Source: Pseudahrensia aquimaris (GTDB taxonomy: Bacteria; Pseudomonadota; Alphaproteobacteria; Rhizobiales; Rhizobiaceae). From it: a stretch of DNA of 64,000 bases. Location: assembly GCF_042676045.1 (NCBI RefSeq), contig NZ_JBHTJV010000002.1, forward strand, positions 186,001-250,000. The letters run 5' to 3'. The position numbers were made by a program, and so were the translations under genes. The notes below the pieces were generated by a model. The model did not search any database and was not told where the DNA came from. It saw only the letters and a program-made list of their open reading frames with translations. This document shows positions 32,779 to 42,427 of the stretch, piece after piece; position 1 is the stretch's first letter, and every line of letters begins with the position of its first letter.

Positions 32779-33932
32779 TTGAGTGCCGTGCCTGGTCTGA
32801 ATGATGGTGTGGGCAACTGGATCGGTGCTGCACTTGTTGCTCTGACGGTGTCGTCAATCGGAGTTGGGCGGAAGCGTGGCAGTGGTACGTTGCGACGCGG
32901 CACACCCTTTGGTTTGGTAGCGAACCGCGTGCGCAATGTTATCTTGCGCGGTGTTCGTTCGTCCAACCAAGGTGATTTGATGACCGCCTGTCCGGCGCCT
33001 GGTTCGTAGCGTGCAGCACGTGCTTCTGGTGTGCAGAGGCGCGGGCGCATATTTGCAGGGCGCGTGGCGGGTGTTCCATCTGGCTTCAATTCGGCCAACG
33101 GCGTGCCGGCATCGGTGGACAGTTCAAAACCACCTGTAATTAGCTTTGCTGCATCAACCGCACGGTGGGTTTGCGATGAGCGGCCCAGCACGATGGCAGC
33201 AATCCGTCGTCCTGCTCGGGTTGCGGATCCGATGAAATTGTATCCAGAAGCGCACACAAAACCGGTCTTAAAACCATCCGCACCGCGGTAGCGCTCGACC
33301 AGCAGATTATAGGAATAGTGGATACGCTCGATGATCTTGCCCTGCTTGGTGCGGGCCTGCGCCAACACGCCAGGCGCAGCGAACCAATCGGCATATTGCG
33401 GGTAGTTTTTGTGAAGAACGGAGATTAGCAGGGCCATATCACGAGCTGTGGTGACTTGGCGTTGGTCATGTAAGCCGTGCGGATTGATGAAGCGACTGCC
33501 CGTCATGCCAAGCCGTGCAGCTTCGTCGTTCATCTTGCGGGCAAAGCCTTCCACGGAGCCCGATACGTGTTCTGCAAGGGCGACGGAAATATCGTTGGCT
33601 GATTTCACGATAAGCAGTTTCAAGGCGTCTTCCACAGTGATCAATGTGCCGGGAGCGTAGTGCATCTTGCTCGGTTGTTGGCGAGCTGCGTTGCGTGAAA
33701 CGCGCACGGTCTCATCAGCAGAGACAGCGCCTGTCTCAAGGGCGCGGAAGACGACAAGCGCTGTCATCAACTTGGTGAGTGACGCTGGATGCCACGGATC
33801 GAAGGCCTGTTGCTGTGAAAGCACGCGGCCGGAATCGAGATCTATCGTCAGGTGTGGCAGGGCTCGAGCGGGCGTTAGCGCCAGGCCGATGAACACGGCA
33901 AAAGCTATGACGATTTTCAAGATTGCCTGCAT
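32775..33932 (-). CDS. D-alanyl-D-alanine carboxypeptidase (penicillin-binding protein)
   Basis: 385 aa. A signal peptide is followed by the serine peptidase S11 motifs SLTK (active Ser-x-x-Lys, about residue 53), SAN (SxN, about 115) and KTG (about 216). The enzyme trims the terminal D-Ala from peptidoglycan stem peptides in the periplasm. The 120-residue C-terminal tail is proline/arginine-rich and basic (PRKITLRTRF, PTPIDDT, PTPSFRPG) and looks disordered rather than like the usual PBP5 C-terminal beta domain with anchor helix. Confidence 0.9.
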   Translation of the reverse strand: MQAILKIVIAFAVFIGLALTPARALPHLTIDLDSGRVLSQQQAFDPWHPASLTKLMTALVVFRALETGAVSADETVRVSRNAARQQPSKMHYAPGTLITVEDALKLLIVKSANDISVALAEHVSGSVEGFARKMNDEAARLGMTGSRFINPHGLHDQRQVTTARDMALLISVLHKNYPQYADWFAAPGVLAQARTKQGKIIERIHYSYNLLVERYRGADGFKTGFVCASGYNFIGSATRAGRRIAAIVLGRSSQTHRAVDAAKLITGGFELSTDAGTPLAELKPDGTPATRPANMRPRLCTPEARAARYEPGAGQAVIKSPWLDERTPRKITLRTRFATKPKGVPRRNVPLPRFRPTPIDDTVRATSAAPIQLPTPSFRPGTALN

Positions 33933-33979
33933 AAATTCGCTTTGTTTGATTTGGCTTTGTGTTGGACAACACAGCCTGT

Positions 33980-35116
33980 CTACACGTTCGGCAACGGCTT
34001 GCCAAAGAGCAAGGGGTCAAGCAACGACTTTAGTCGCTGGGCTGCCGCGTCCATGCCGTGGTTGGAAATGGCATTCTCACGCGCTTGTCTGGCCAGATCA
34101 TGGCGCAGTTGAGGATGCGAGATGAGCGTGGTCAGGGCATCTTCGTAAGGCTTGCCTTTGTCTTCGGCGAGCAGGCCGGTCTTGCCATGTTTTACCACCA
34201 AGGGCACGCCCATATCGTTAAGAGCGGCGACGGGCAGACCCATCAACTGTGCTTCCAGATAGACCATGCCGATGGGTTCGCGCCAACCGGGCCAGACGAA
34301 TAGATCACCTTGTGCCATGTAGGCCAGAACTTCCTCGCGCGGGATGCTCCTCGTCCAGTAGAGGCGCTCGGTTGCGATGTTTTTGAAAAGTTCGCGGATG
34401 GCATCCTCCTCCGGGCCACCGCCGATGATGACGAGGTTCCACGGAAGCGCCTGCATGTTGGTCAGGGCCTCGGCTAAAATGCGGTAGTTTTCCACTTTTT
34501 TTCCGGGTCGCATCATACCTGCGACTACCAGAACAGGCACGTCTTTACGCCAGTGGCTTGGCAAGCTGATTTCGGGAAGGTTGGACGGTTCAGTTGCATC
34601 GAAAAAGGGACGTAGATCGCGCAAATTTTCTTCGCTGCCCAACAAGCCGCCGAGATAGAAGCGATCTAAAGGCTTTAGGCAGATGTGTAAATCGGCTTGT
34701 CTGATGCCAACCTGTGCCTCGTCTCTCCAAGCCTTCCAGCGGTCGCCGCCGTTTTCTAAACCCTGCCCTGTGCGGGCGGCTTCTACGGTTACGTAGGGGA
34801 TCGCAAAGGCTCCGCTTACCGTTGGTCCAATCCAATCCGGCGCTTTACAATACGGATGGTAGGTGAGCCATAGATCGGGCGGATTTCCGCGCATCCTTTG
34901 AATAATGCGCTTGGCTTCCATCAGCGCTTCTTCTTTGCGCTTAGTGAGAATTTCTGAGTTTTCTCGCTTTGAATAGGTGATGAAACGGCTTGCTAGGCGC
35001 GCGTCATAACCCGCAAGCGTAAGCGCTTGCATCAGGTTGCCGGCAATGAGCCGATCGCCGGAAGGGATGGGGTGATCGGGCGGCTTTATGGGGGCGTAAA
35101 AGGCTATGCGTTTCAT
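33980..35116 (-). CDS. Glycosyltransferase family 4-like protein
   Basis: 378 aa, two Rossmann-like domains. The N-terminus has PSGDRLIAGNLMQAL and the C-terminal GT1/GT4 domain carries GMMRPGKKVENY and the nucleotide-sugar site EAQLMGLPVAALN. It is the last gene of the polysaccharide operon and starts within the preceding gene's stop (ATGA, 35113-35116). The donor and acceptor sugars are unknown. Confidence 0.85.
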   Translation of the reverse strand: MKRIAFYAPIKPPDHPIPSGDRLIAGNLMQALTLAGYDARLASRFITYSKRENSEILTKRKEEALMEAKRIIQRMRGNPPDLWLTYHPYCKAPDWIGPTVSGAFAIPYVTVEAARTGQGLENGGDRWKAWRDEAQVGIRQADLHICLKPLDRFYLGGLLGSEENLRDLRPFFDATEPSNLPEISLPSHWRKDVPVLVVAGMMRPGKKVENYRILAEALTNMQALPWNLVIIGGGPEEDAIRELFKNIATERLYWTRSIPREEVLAYMAQGDLFVWPGWREPIGMVYLEAQLMGLPVAALNDMGVPLVVKHGKTGLLAEDKGKPYEDALTTLISHPQLRHDLARQARENAISNHGMDAAAQRLKSLLDPLLFGKPLPNV

Positions 35117-36264
35117 GCGCGTTCTTCCAGCCATGTGCGCATCAAACGAGCTGAAGTTTCAACGCCTTTAAAGTCGATTTGTGCGTCAATCTTCGGGCTG
35201 TTCAGTGAGTTCTGAATTGCTGCCTCGAGCGCTTCCTTCGTCAGCGCGGATTGGGGTAGGCATTGGGCTAAACCTCGTTTTGCCAGCAGTTCGGCGCGTT
35301 TGATTTGCTCACTCTGACCCGTTGTATCGTAGGGGATGAAGATAGCATGGCAATCGCTAATCTGGCCTGCGGCGAGGGCGTCCATTGCGGTGTTGTATCC
35401 GCATTGCGAGATCGACAGCTTTGCCTTCGCCATATGAGCTGAAAGGTTTTCGAGGCGTTCAACAACCGTGACGTTTGCTGGTGCCGCGTTGCGGAGTTTC
35501 GCGACATCGCTTTCGTTCATATGTGGGCCGGTGGCGAGGCACCAAGAGGCGCTGGCCAGTGGGCCGCTGACTGAGCTGTGCATAGCTGTTTCCAACATTT
35601 CGAAACCAAAACCGCCTCCGCCGCAGGTGACGATCACGTCGAAGGGGCGCACGTTCGCATCCATGTTGATCGACGGTACGACGAAGCCTGTGTAGCAGAG
35701 CTTGTCCGCGATCCTTTTGGCAAGTGGGAAGGTGGCATCAAGCGGGATGACGCTTGGGTCGGAATGAACCAAAACGTGGTCGATATGGCGAGTGATCGTT
35801 TCGCAGGTTTCCTCTGCCCGGCCCTTTTTGCGCGGTTGAAGAATGTCGCGAACCGATGTGACGCGCAGGGGCTGAGTGGGACGCTTTGCCAAAGCCTCCA
35901 TCATCGCGATGATTTCGTGTCGCACGATGCGGCGACCGAAGGGCCATGCTTCAATTAGGACAGAATCGGGTTTGAGTGTTTCGAGGTGATTGAGTAGGGA
36001 CGCTTTGCGCGCCTCCATGAATGCCTCGCCTAGCGGTTCTCCGTCTGCGTCCACGTAAGAAGCGTAACTCGCATCTTTGGCCGCAATGGGCGGTAGATAG
36101 TGAATAGATTCGGCTGCGAAACGTTCGCCAATATCGTGTCCGCCATAGATCACATCGACGGCTATACCTTGATCTGCAAAGCCTTCGATTAGGCGTTTGG
36201 CGCGGTGCACATGGCCAACGCCGAGCAAGTGGAGAAAGTAGAAGAGCAGGCGGGGTGCGGCCAT
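35113..36264 (-). CDS. MurG-like (GT28 type) glycosyltransferase
   Basis: 383 aa. It opens with FYFLHLLGVGHVHRAKRL, the glycine-rich acceptor loop with His seen in MurG-like and COG4671 predicted glycosyltransferases, and has VTCGGGGFGFEMLE and SISQCGYNTAMDALAAG in the donor domain. It is paralogous in layout to the gene at 37494-38705. Its role in the cluster is sugar transfer to a lipid or glycan; specificity is not readable. Confidence 0.8.
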   Translation of the reverse strand: MAAPRLLFYFLHLLGVGHVHRAKRLIEGFADQGIAVDVIYGGHDIGERFAAESIHYLPPIAAKDASYASYVDADGEPLGEAFMEARKASLLNHLETLKPDSVLIEAWPFGRRIVRHEIIAMMEALAKRPTQPLRVTSVRDILQPRKKGRAEETCETITRHIDHVLVHSDPSVIPLDATFPLAKRIADKLCYTGFVVPSINMDANVRPFDVIVTCGGGGFGFEMLETAMHSSVSGPLASASWCLATGPHMNESDVAKLRNAAPANVTVVERLENLSAHMAKAKLSISQCGYNTAMDALAAGQISDCHAIFIPYDTTGQSEQIKRAELLAKRGLAQCLPQSALTKEALEAAIQNSLNSPKIDAQIDFKGVETSARLMRTWLEERA

Positions 36265-36267
36265 TTT

Positions 36268-37497
36268 CTAGTCGGCCTGCAACAATTCAAGGAGTAGGTC
36301 GATTTCGTTTGCCGCGTCGAAATCGGACCGCACACGATCCATGCCGGCTTGGCCCATAGCTTGTCTTGCGCTCGGGTCACGCGCTGCTTGTTCGAGCGCG
36401 AGGGCAAGCGCAGGGGGATTGTCGGGTTCCACCAGCAAGCCGTTTTTGCCGTGGGCGATCAGTTCAGGGATGCCGGAGATTGGTGAAGATACAACAGGCA
36501 ATCTTTGGCTTTGAGCCTCCACAATGACATTGGGAAGGCCATCGCGGTCGCCGTCAGCGGCGATCCTGCATGGGAGGACGAATAAATCGCTTTCTCGGTA
36601 GGCTTGAAGAACGCGAGATTGTGCCTGCGAGCCGAGGAATTCCAAACGGTCGCTTAGGCCGAGTTCTTGGCCCAACGCTTTAAGATCGCTCAGTAGCGGG
36701 CCGCCAGCGATGTGGATCCAGCGCCAGTGAAGATCTTCGGGCAGCAGCGCAAGCGCGCGGAGCAAAGTGTCGAGGCCTTTCTTTTCTACCGCTCTGCCAA
36801 CGCTCAACAGGCGTATTGGGTTGTAAGGGTCAGAACCATCACGGTTTGATGGTTCACTATCGGGAACGGGAAAGCGTTCAAGATCCAAGCCGTGATAGAC
36901 GAGACGCACCGCGTTGCCTTTTTCTGCGAGCGAAGCGAGATGGTCTGCGCCGCCCTTGGTGCAGGTGACGGTCCAGCGGGCATCGTTGAGTTTTTCTGAC
37001 AGTTCCCAATCGGGGGAAGTCCAAATGTCTTTTGCGTGGGCGGAGAACGAAAACGGCAGGCCGCGCATGATCGCCGCATAACGGGTGACGGAACCGGGCG
37101 TGTGAATGAAGTGGCCGTAAAGCCAACGTGTGTCTTGCGGCAATTCAGCGGCAGCGACGCAGGCTTGAAAGAAGCGGCGCATGCGGTTTGGTGTCCGGTC
37201 ACGGGTGAGATCGCGCAGCCAGACGTTTCGTGCCTTTTTGTAGCCCGGCAGTTTGCGGGCGATCTTCCAACCGGAGAAAACGCGGGCGCGTTCGTCTTTG
37301 ATGTATTCGGGCAGATAGTTCACTGGCGCAGTGATTTCGTGGTGAACCGGGTGGCGCTTGGTGTCTGTGGGGTGCCGCAGCGAAACGAGTTCCAGCGGCA
37401 GACCAGCCTTTTGAAGATTAAGGATTTCCTGCGCGATGAAAGTCTCCGACAGGCGCGGATAACCTTTAAGAATGACGGCGATGCGGCCTTGCTTCAT
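36268..37497 (-). CDS. Glycosyltransferase family 4 (WcaL/AmsK-like)
   Basis: 409 aa. KGYPRLSETFIAQEIL at the start is the signature of colanic-acid-type GT4 enzymes. The C-terminal domain has LLSVGRAVEKKGLDTLLRAL and the EX7E-like NVIVEAQSQRLPVVSSPISGIPE region (given as key residues EAQ...SGIPE). It overlaps the upstream MurG-like gene by 4 bp. It probably adds a sugar to a growing surface glycan. Confidence 0.88.
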   Translation of the reverse strand: MKQGRIAVILKGYPRLSETFIAQEILNLQKAGLPLELVSLRHPTDTKRHPVHHEITAPVNYLPEYIKDERARVFSGWKIARKLPGYKKARNVWLRDLTRDRTPNRMRRFFQACVAAAELPQDTRWLYGHFIHTPGSVTRYAAIMRGLPFSFSAHAKDIWTSPDWELSEKLNDARWTVTCTKGGADHLASLAEKGNAVRLVYHGLDLERFPVPDSEPSNRDGSDPYNPIRLLSVGRAVEKKGLDTLLRALALLPEDLHWRWIHIAGGPLLSDLKALGQELGLSDRLEFLGSQAQSRVLQAYRESDLFVLPCRIAADGDRDGLPNVIVEAQSQRLPVVSSPISGIPELIAHGKNGLLVEPDNPPALALALEQAARDPSARQAMGQAGMDRVRSDFDAANEIDLLLELLQAD

Positions 37498-38705
37498 GCC
37501 GGCATTCCAGAAAGCAGGTTCTCGGTCCGTTTGGCAATTTCATCGAGGCCGGTCATCTCTAACGGAAAGCCTGTCTGCGACGGAGGTAATGCCGTCTCTA
37601 ATGCCCTCAATGCTGCAGCCATTTTATCGGGATCGGCAGCATTTTCGCTGGAGATCATTGATGCTAGGCCGAGCGCTGCTGCCCTGTCAGCACGCACCCA
37701 TTGTTCCATGCGTGGGGTGGTGCGGGGCAGGTAGAGGGCGGGTTTATCGTAGGACAGAATTTCGCAAAACGTGTTGTAGCCGCACATGCCAACGACTGCG
37801 TCAGCACGGCGCATCAAGACTTCTGGCTCTGCCACAAAATCGATCACCGTAATGTCTTCAAACGGCTGCGCCTGCGCATGAACAGCTTGCCTCTTTGCAG
37901 GCGGCATGAAGGGGCCAGCCAGCAAAACCATTGGCGGCAAATCATCGTGGGCTGTGCGGGCGGCGAGAACGTCCAACATGATGTCGTCGCCATCGCCGCC
38001 CCCGCCTGCTGTGACCAGAATGAAGTGGTCAGGCAAAGCGATATTCAGGCTTTGCGACTGCGGGTCTCTGTGGCGGTTTATGAATCCAACATGGTGCGTT
38101 TTGGCGGCCATATGTGGGGGCACGTCAATGCCCTCGAGCGGGTTCCAGAAATCGCGGGGACCGTAAATCCAGATTTCATCAAACAGCGATGCGGTTTTGG
38201 GTATTAGACCTTTGTCGTCCCATTCCTCCTGCAACGTTTGCGGGTCGTCCATGACATCGCGCAGGCCCAAAACCGTTTTGCAGCCCGCCAATTGTCGCTC
38301 AACCAGAGTGGGCTCCACCTCACCGCGCAGGCCCATCGGCTCTTTGTCAACGATGAACAGGTGCGGGTCGAAAACTTGAGCGGTTTTCGCGATCAGTTTG
38401 CGGCGCATGGAAAGTGTTGTTTCCAGTGCTACTCCCTCAGCGCGGGAGGCGTAGTCGCCGTTTTCCAATTTGATGATGCCGGGAATTTTGATGACGTCGA
38501 TGCCGGGCACGTTGTTGAAGGAGCCGGCGATTTCCGAGCCGGAAACAATCAGAACGGTTGTGTTGGGATGGTTTTGTACCAGCGCTTCGGCGATTGTGCG
38601 GCAACGGCGTAAATGGCCTAAGCCGTAGGAGTCGTGGCTGTAGATTAGAATGCGGGTTTCTGCGCGTTCTGTGGGTTTGAAGTCGATGACATTAGCATTG
38701 TTCAT
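37494..38705 (-). CDS. MurG-like predicted glycosyltransferase
   Basis: 403 aa. The N-terminal YSHDSYGLGHLRRC loop and the donor-site VTAGGGGDGDD and GMCGYNTFCEILSYDKPALYLPR (key GYNT...E) are typical of COG4671 glycosyltransferases. The ATG at 38705 is preferred over an in-frame TTG at 38720. It follows the UDP-glucose dehydrogenase gene by 18 bp and begins the run of four transferases. Confidence 0.82.
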   Translation of the reverse strand: MNNANVIDFKPTERAETRILIYSHDSYGLGHLRRCRTIAEALVQNHPNTTVLIVSGSEIAGSFNNVPGIDVIKIPGIIKLENGDYASRAEGVALETTLSMRRKLIAKTAQVFDPHLFIVDKEPMGLRGEVEPTLVERQLAGCKTVLGLRDVMDDPQTLQEEWDDKGLIPKTASLFDEIWIYGPRDFWNPLEGIDVPPHMAAKTHHVGFINRHRDPQSQSLNIALPDHFILVTAGGGGDGDDIMLDVLAARTAHDDLPPMVLLAGPFMPPAKRQAVHAQAQPFEDITVIDFVAEPEVLMRRADAVVGMCGYNTFCEILSYDKPALYLPRTTPRMEQWVRADRAAALGLASMISSENAADPDKMAAALRALETALPPSQTGFPLEMTGLDEIAKRTENLLSGMPA

Positions 38706-38723
38706 TGAAGACACAGGCAATGC

Positions 38724-40064
38724 TCACACCGGGGCGATGTGAGGGCGACCGAGAGAGAGGTAGTAAAAACCATTCTGTGCCATCTTCACCGTGTTGTAGA
38801 GGTTTCGCAGATCGACAACGACTGGTTGGCGCATCAGATCGTGCATTGTAGGCCAGTCAATTGCGCCAATTTCAGCCCATTCAGTCAACACAATGGCCGC
38901 GTCTGCGCCCTTTATCGCTTCTTCGATGGATTTGGCCCGCTCGAGCGTTGGGATGAGTTCGGTAATCGCTTTATCGGCGGCCGGATCGTATCCGACAATC
39001 TCTGCGCCTTGTTTGGAAAGCAGCGGGGCAATGACTGTAGAGGCGGCGGACCGCACGTCGTCGGTGTTGGCCTTGAAGGCAAGGCCGAGAATCGCGATAC
39101 GCTTGCCGACCAGGGGAACATTGGATGTTTCGCCCCAAGAGGCCGCGCAAAAATCGGTGATGCGACGGCCGAGGCGGCGGATGTGGAATGAGTTTGAATC
39201 GACCACCGACTCCACAATACGAACGGGGCAGTCGGCTTCTTGGGCTTGAACGGTCAGCGCTAAAGTGTCTTTCGGGAAGCATGAGCCGCCATATCCAGGA
39301 CCGGGCTTCAGGAAGGCGCGACCAATGCGGTTGTCGAGGCCGATGCCGCGAGACAGTGCTTCAATGTCTGCGCCTGTTGCATCGCACAAGTTTGCCATCT
39401 CGTTGATGAAGGCGACCTTGGTGGCGAGGAAGGCATTGGCCGAATATTTGATAAGTTCAGACGTTTCCAGCGATGTGAGCACCAGCGGGACGTCTTGAGG
39501 TTCGAAAGGTGCGTAGAGCTTACGCATGGCGTTAGCGGCACGCTCGGTGGCGGTGCCGATGACGATGCGATCGGGGTCAAGGAAGTCGTTGACGGCATCG
39601 CCTTCGCGCAAAAATTCCGGGTTGGAGACGACGTCGAACGTGTGCTCTCCGCCGTGCTTGCCGAGAATGCGGCCGACCCGCTTGCAAGTTCCGGCGGGCA
39701 CAGTTGATTTAACGACCACGATTTTCGATTTGTTGGCGGCTTTGGCAATTTGCTTGGCGGCGGCTTCCACGTCGCGCAAATCCGAGCGTCCATCCGATGC
39801 TTGCGGCGTGCCCACCGCGATGAAGACTATGTCGTTGGCTTTTACGGCTTTAGCGAGATCTGTTGTAAACGTGAGCTTTTTCTTGGCGACCGCTTGTTCA
39901 ACGACCGTTTCCAGACCCGGTTCGTAGATTGGGATGTTGCCACGACGAAGCGCGCGCACTTTGCTGCTGTCCTGATCGACGCAGGTGACGCGGTGGCCGA
40001 TTTTTGCAAGGCAGGCGCCCGTCACCAAGCCGACATAGCCGGTGCCGATCATCGCGATCTTCAT
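38724..40064 (-). CDS. ugd: UDP-glucose 6-dehydrogenase
   Basis: 446 aa. NAD-binding IGTGYVGLVTGACLAKIGH (residues 6-24), the catalytic cysteine in GPGYGGSCFPKD (about 255-266), and the C-terminal LGLAFKANTDDVR are intact. It oxidises UDP-glucose to UDP-glucuronate. As first gene of the operon it supplies an acidic sugar donor for the four glycosyltransferases that follow. The promoter should lie in 40065-40184, where I see no distinctive operator. Confidence 0.95.
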   Translation of the reverse strand: MKIAMIGTGYVGLVTGACLAKIGHRVTCVDQDSSKVRALRRGNIPIYEPGLETVVEQAVAKKKLTFTTDLAKAVKANDIVFIAVGTPQASDGRSDLRDVEAAAKQIAKAANKSKIVVVKSTVPAGTCKRVGRILGKHGGEHTFDVVSNPEFLREGDAVNDFLDPDRIVIGTATERAANAMRKLYAPFEPQDVPLVLTSLETSELIKYSANAFLATKVAFINEMANLCDATGADIEALSRGIGLDNRIGRAFLKPGPGYGGSCFPKDTLALTVQAQEADCPVRIVESVVDSNSFHIRRLGRRITDFCAASWGETSNVPLVGKRIAILGLAFKANTDDVRSAASTVIAPLLSKQGAEIVGYDPAADKAITELIPTLERAKSIEEAIKGADAAIVLTEWAEIGAIDWPTMHDLMRQPVVVDLRNLYNTVKMAQNGFYYLSLGRPHIAPV

Positions 40065-40184
40065 GTCGTGAACTCACTTTGAAACCGAGGTGCAGGGCCG
40101 CTCTTGCAGGAGCCTGCGACGTTTTGAACATTATGGGGATGTGGCGCGGGATTATCCATGCCCCGTTTGAAAATTGTTGTGTTG

Positions 40185-41414
40185 CTATTTGTAAGGATCA
40201 GCCGCATCGCGCAGGCCATCGCCAAGAAAATTGAATGCGATGATGACGAAAATCACCGGAATGACGGGATAGAGGAGCCAAGGGGTGATGACGACAGCGT
40301 TAATGTTTTGCGCTTCATTGAGAAGAACACCCCACGATGTGATCGGTTCCCTCAAGCCAAGGCCTAGGAAGGATAGAGCGGTTTCGCCCAAGATCATGGT
40401 TGGAATGGTGATCGTTGCCGAAGCGATGAGATGGCTCATAAAACCGGGAACCAGATGACGGCCAATAATCCGTCCGGGGCTTGCGCCGATAAGCTGAGCT
40501 GCGAGCACATATTCCTCTTCGCGCAGAGCCAGCAGTTTTGAGCGCACGGCCCGTGCGAGGCCGGTCCAGTCCAGCAGGCCGAGGATGATGGTTATCCCGA
40601 AGTATATAAGTATCGGGCTCCAATTTGCCGGCATGATGGCAGATAGCGTGAGCCATAGCGGGATGGTGGGGATTGATTGCAGCACTTCGATGACGCGCTG
40701 CACGACCATATCGATCCAGCCGCCGTAGTAGCCCGCAAGTCCCCCGATCACGATGCCCAAAAGGAAGGACACGCTGATGCCCAGCAAGCCGATGGTGAGC
40801 GATATTCGTGCGCCTTGCAGAATACGTGAAAGCAAATCTCGGCCCAGTTTATCGGTGCCGAGCAGATAAAACGGCGCGTTCTTCGGCGGACAGACGAGAT
40901 GGTTGTCTGCCTCGATCAGGCCGAACCAATAGTAAGATTCGCCGGAACAGAAAAATTCCAGCTTCATCGGTTTGGAAGTGTTTTGTGTGTATTCGCGCTG
41001 CCCTGTTTCCATGTTCATCCGCTGACGGATTGGATAGACAAACGGGCCAATGAACTCGCCTTCATGCATGAAATGCACGCTTTGCGGCGGCACGTAGATG
41101 TGACGCGTGTTGCGGCTTTGATAGTTGAACGGCGACAGAAACTCGCTGAATAAAATCGAAGCGTAGAGAATGAGCAGAAACCAGCCTGACCATACGGCCA
41201 CACGGTGCTGTTTGAACTTCCACCACATCAATTTCAGTTGTGAGGCGAAATAGAGCTTTTCTTGCTCGGGCGTCAGTTTCTCAACGGACTGCAGATCAAA
41301 CGGCGCGTCTGACACGAAATGAGGCAGTGTTGGCGTATCCGGTGGCGGTAGTGGAGAGCCGCCGCCAACACCAGGAGGCAAGGGGGCCGATGGGTCGAAT
41401 TGCTTGCGGCTCAC
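40185..41414 (-). CDS. ABC transporter permease (DppC/AgpC-like) with large periplasmic insert
   Basis: 409 aa, longer than typical DppC (about 300). A proline-rich cytoplasmic leader of about 60 residues precedes the first helix, then about 110 periplasmic residues (YQSRNTRHIYVPPQSVHF ... FFCSGESYYWFGL) before the five-helix permease core. The EAA loop is EEEYVLAAQLIGASPGRIIGRHLVP. The insert probably docks the large binding protein encoded upstream. It overlaps the other permease gene by 4 bp. Confidence 0.88.
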   Translation of the reverse strand: MSRKQFDPSAPLPPGVGGGSPLPPPDTPTLPHFVSDAPFDLQSVEKLTPEQEKLYFASQLKLMWWKFKQHRVAVWSGWFLLILYASILFSEFLSPFNYQSRNTRHIYVPPQSVHFMHEGEFIGPFVYPIRQRMNMETGQREYTQNTSKPMKLEFFCSGESYYWFGLIEADNHLVCPPKNAPFYLLGTDKLGRDLLSRILQGARISLTIGLLGISVSFLLGIVIGGLAGYYGGWIDMVVQRVIEVLQSIPTIPLWLTLSAIMPANWSPILIYFGITIILGLLDWTGLARAVRSKLLALREEEYVLAAQLIGASPGRIIGRHLVPGFMSHLIASATITIPTMILGETALSFLGLGLREPITSWGVLLNEAQNINAVVITPWLLYPVIPVIFVIIAFNFLGDGLRDAADPYK

Positions 41415-42409
41415 TTGTTCGCCCCTCCTGCCAGCCGGATGCGTGGGTCAAGGTAGCCGAGGGCGATATCGGAAAGGAGTACGCCGATTACGGTGAGCGT
41501 TGCCAAGAACATCAGGAAGGAACCTGCCAGATACATATCCTGGCTCTGCAAAGCGGCGATCAAGAGGGGGCCGGTGGTTTGGAGCGACAGCACGATTGCG
41601 ACGATTTCCGCGCCGGAAATGATAGAAGGCAAAAGCGAACCAATATCGGCCACGAAAAAGTTCATCGACATGCGCAGCGGATATTTCACAAGCGCGCGAA
41701 ATGGCGGCACACCCTTGGCGCGGGCGGTGGTGACATATTGCTTTTGTAACTCGTCGAGAAGATTTGCGCGAATGCGCCGTATCATGGCTGCCGTGCCTGC
41801 GGTTCCGATGACGATGGTTGGGACAATCAGGTGCTGGAGCACTGAAATGAACTTGTCCCAAGACATCGGCTGACCGACGAATTCGTCATCCATCAAGCCG
41901 CCAATTGAAATGCCGAAGATTGACTGCGCCAGATACATCATCAGCAAGGCGAGAAGGAAATTTGGCGTTGCCAGACCGAGCAGGCCGACAAAGGTGAGGC
42001 CGTAATCGCCCCAGGAATATTGGTGTGTTGCGGAGTAGATGCCGATGGGAAAGGCAATTGCCCAAGTGAGAATGATTGTGAAAAACGAGACGAGGATCGT
42101 CAAAAACATGCGGTTGCCGATGACTTCGGAAACCGGGCGCTGGTATTCGAAGGAATAGCCGAAATCGCCCTGGACGAAATTGGTGATCCACAGCAGATAG
42201 CGCTGCCACATCGGTTGGTTGAGGCCGTATTCCTCGCGCAGATATTCTACCCGTTGAAGATCAACGCTTTCACCGGATGCTATCAACTCACCAATATAGG
42301 TTTCTACATAATCGCCGGGCGGGAGCTGAATGATGGTGAAAATCACGATGCTGGCAAGCACCAGCGTCGGGATCATAACCATCGTCCTGTAGAGGATATA
42401 TTTCAGCAT
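41411..42409 (-). CDS. ABC transporter permease (DppB-like)
   Basis: 332 aa, six helices, with the DppB-family N-terminus (YILYRTMVMIPTLVLASIVIF) and the EAA loop QKQYVTTARAKGVPPFRAL. It forms the channel with the next gene, with which it overlaps by ATGA. Confidence 0.9.
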   Translation of the reverse strand: MLKYILYRTMVMIPTLVLASIVIFTIIQLPPGDYVETYIGELIASGESVDLQRVEYLREEYGLNQPMWQRYLLWITNFVQGDFGYSFEYQRPVSEVIGNRMFLTILVSFFTIILTWAIAFPIGIYSATHQYSWGDYGLTFVGLLGLATPNFLLALLMMYLAQSIFGISIGGLMDDEFVGQPMSWDKFISVLQHLIVPTIVIGTAGTAAMIRRIRANLLDELQKQYVTTARAKGVPPFRALVKYPLRMSMNFFVADIGSLLPSIISGAEIVAIVLSLQTTGPLLIAALQSQDMYLAGSFLMFLATLTVIGVLLSDIALGYLDPRIRLAGGANK

Positions 42410-42427
42410 TGCCCGGTGTTTCGTTTC

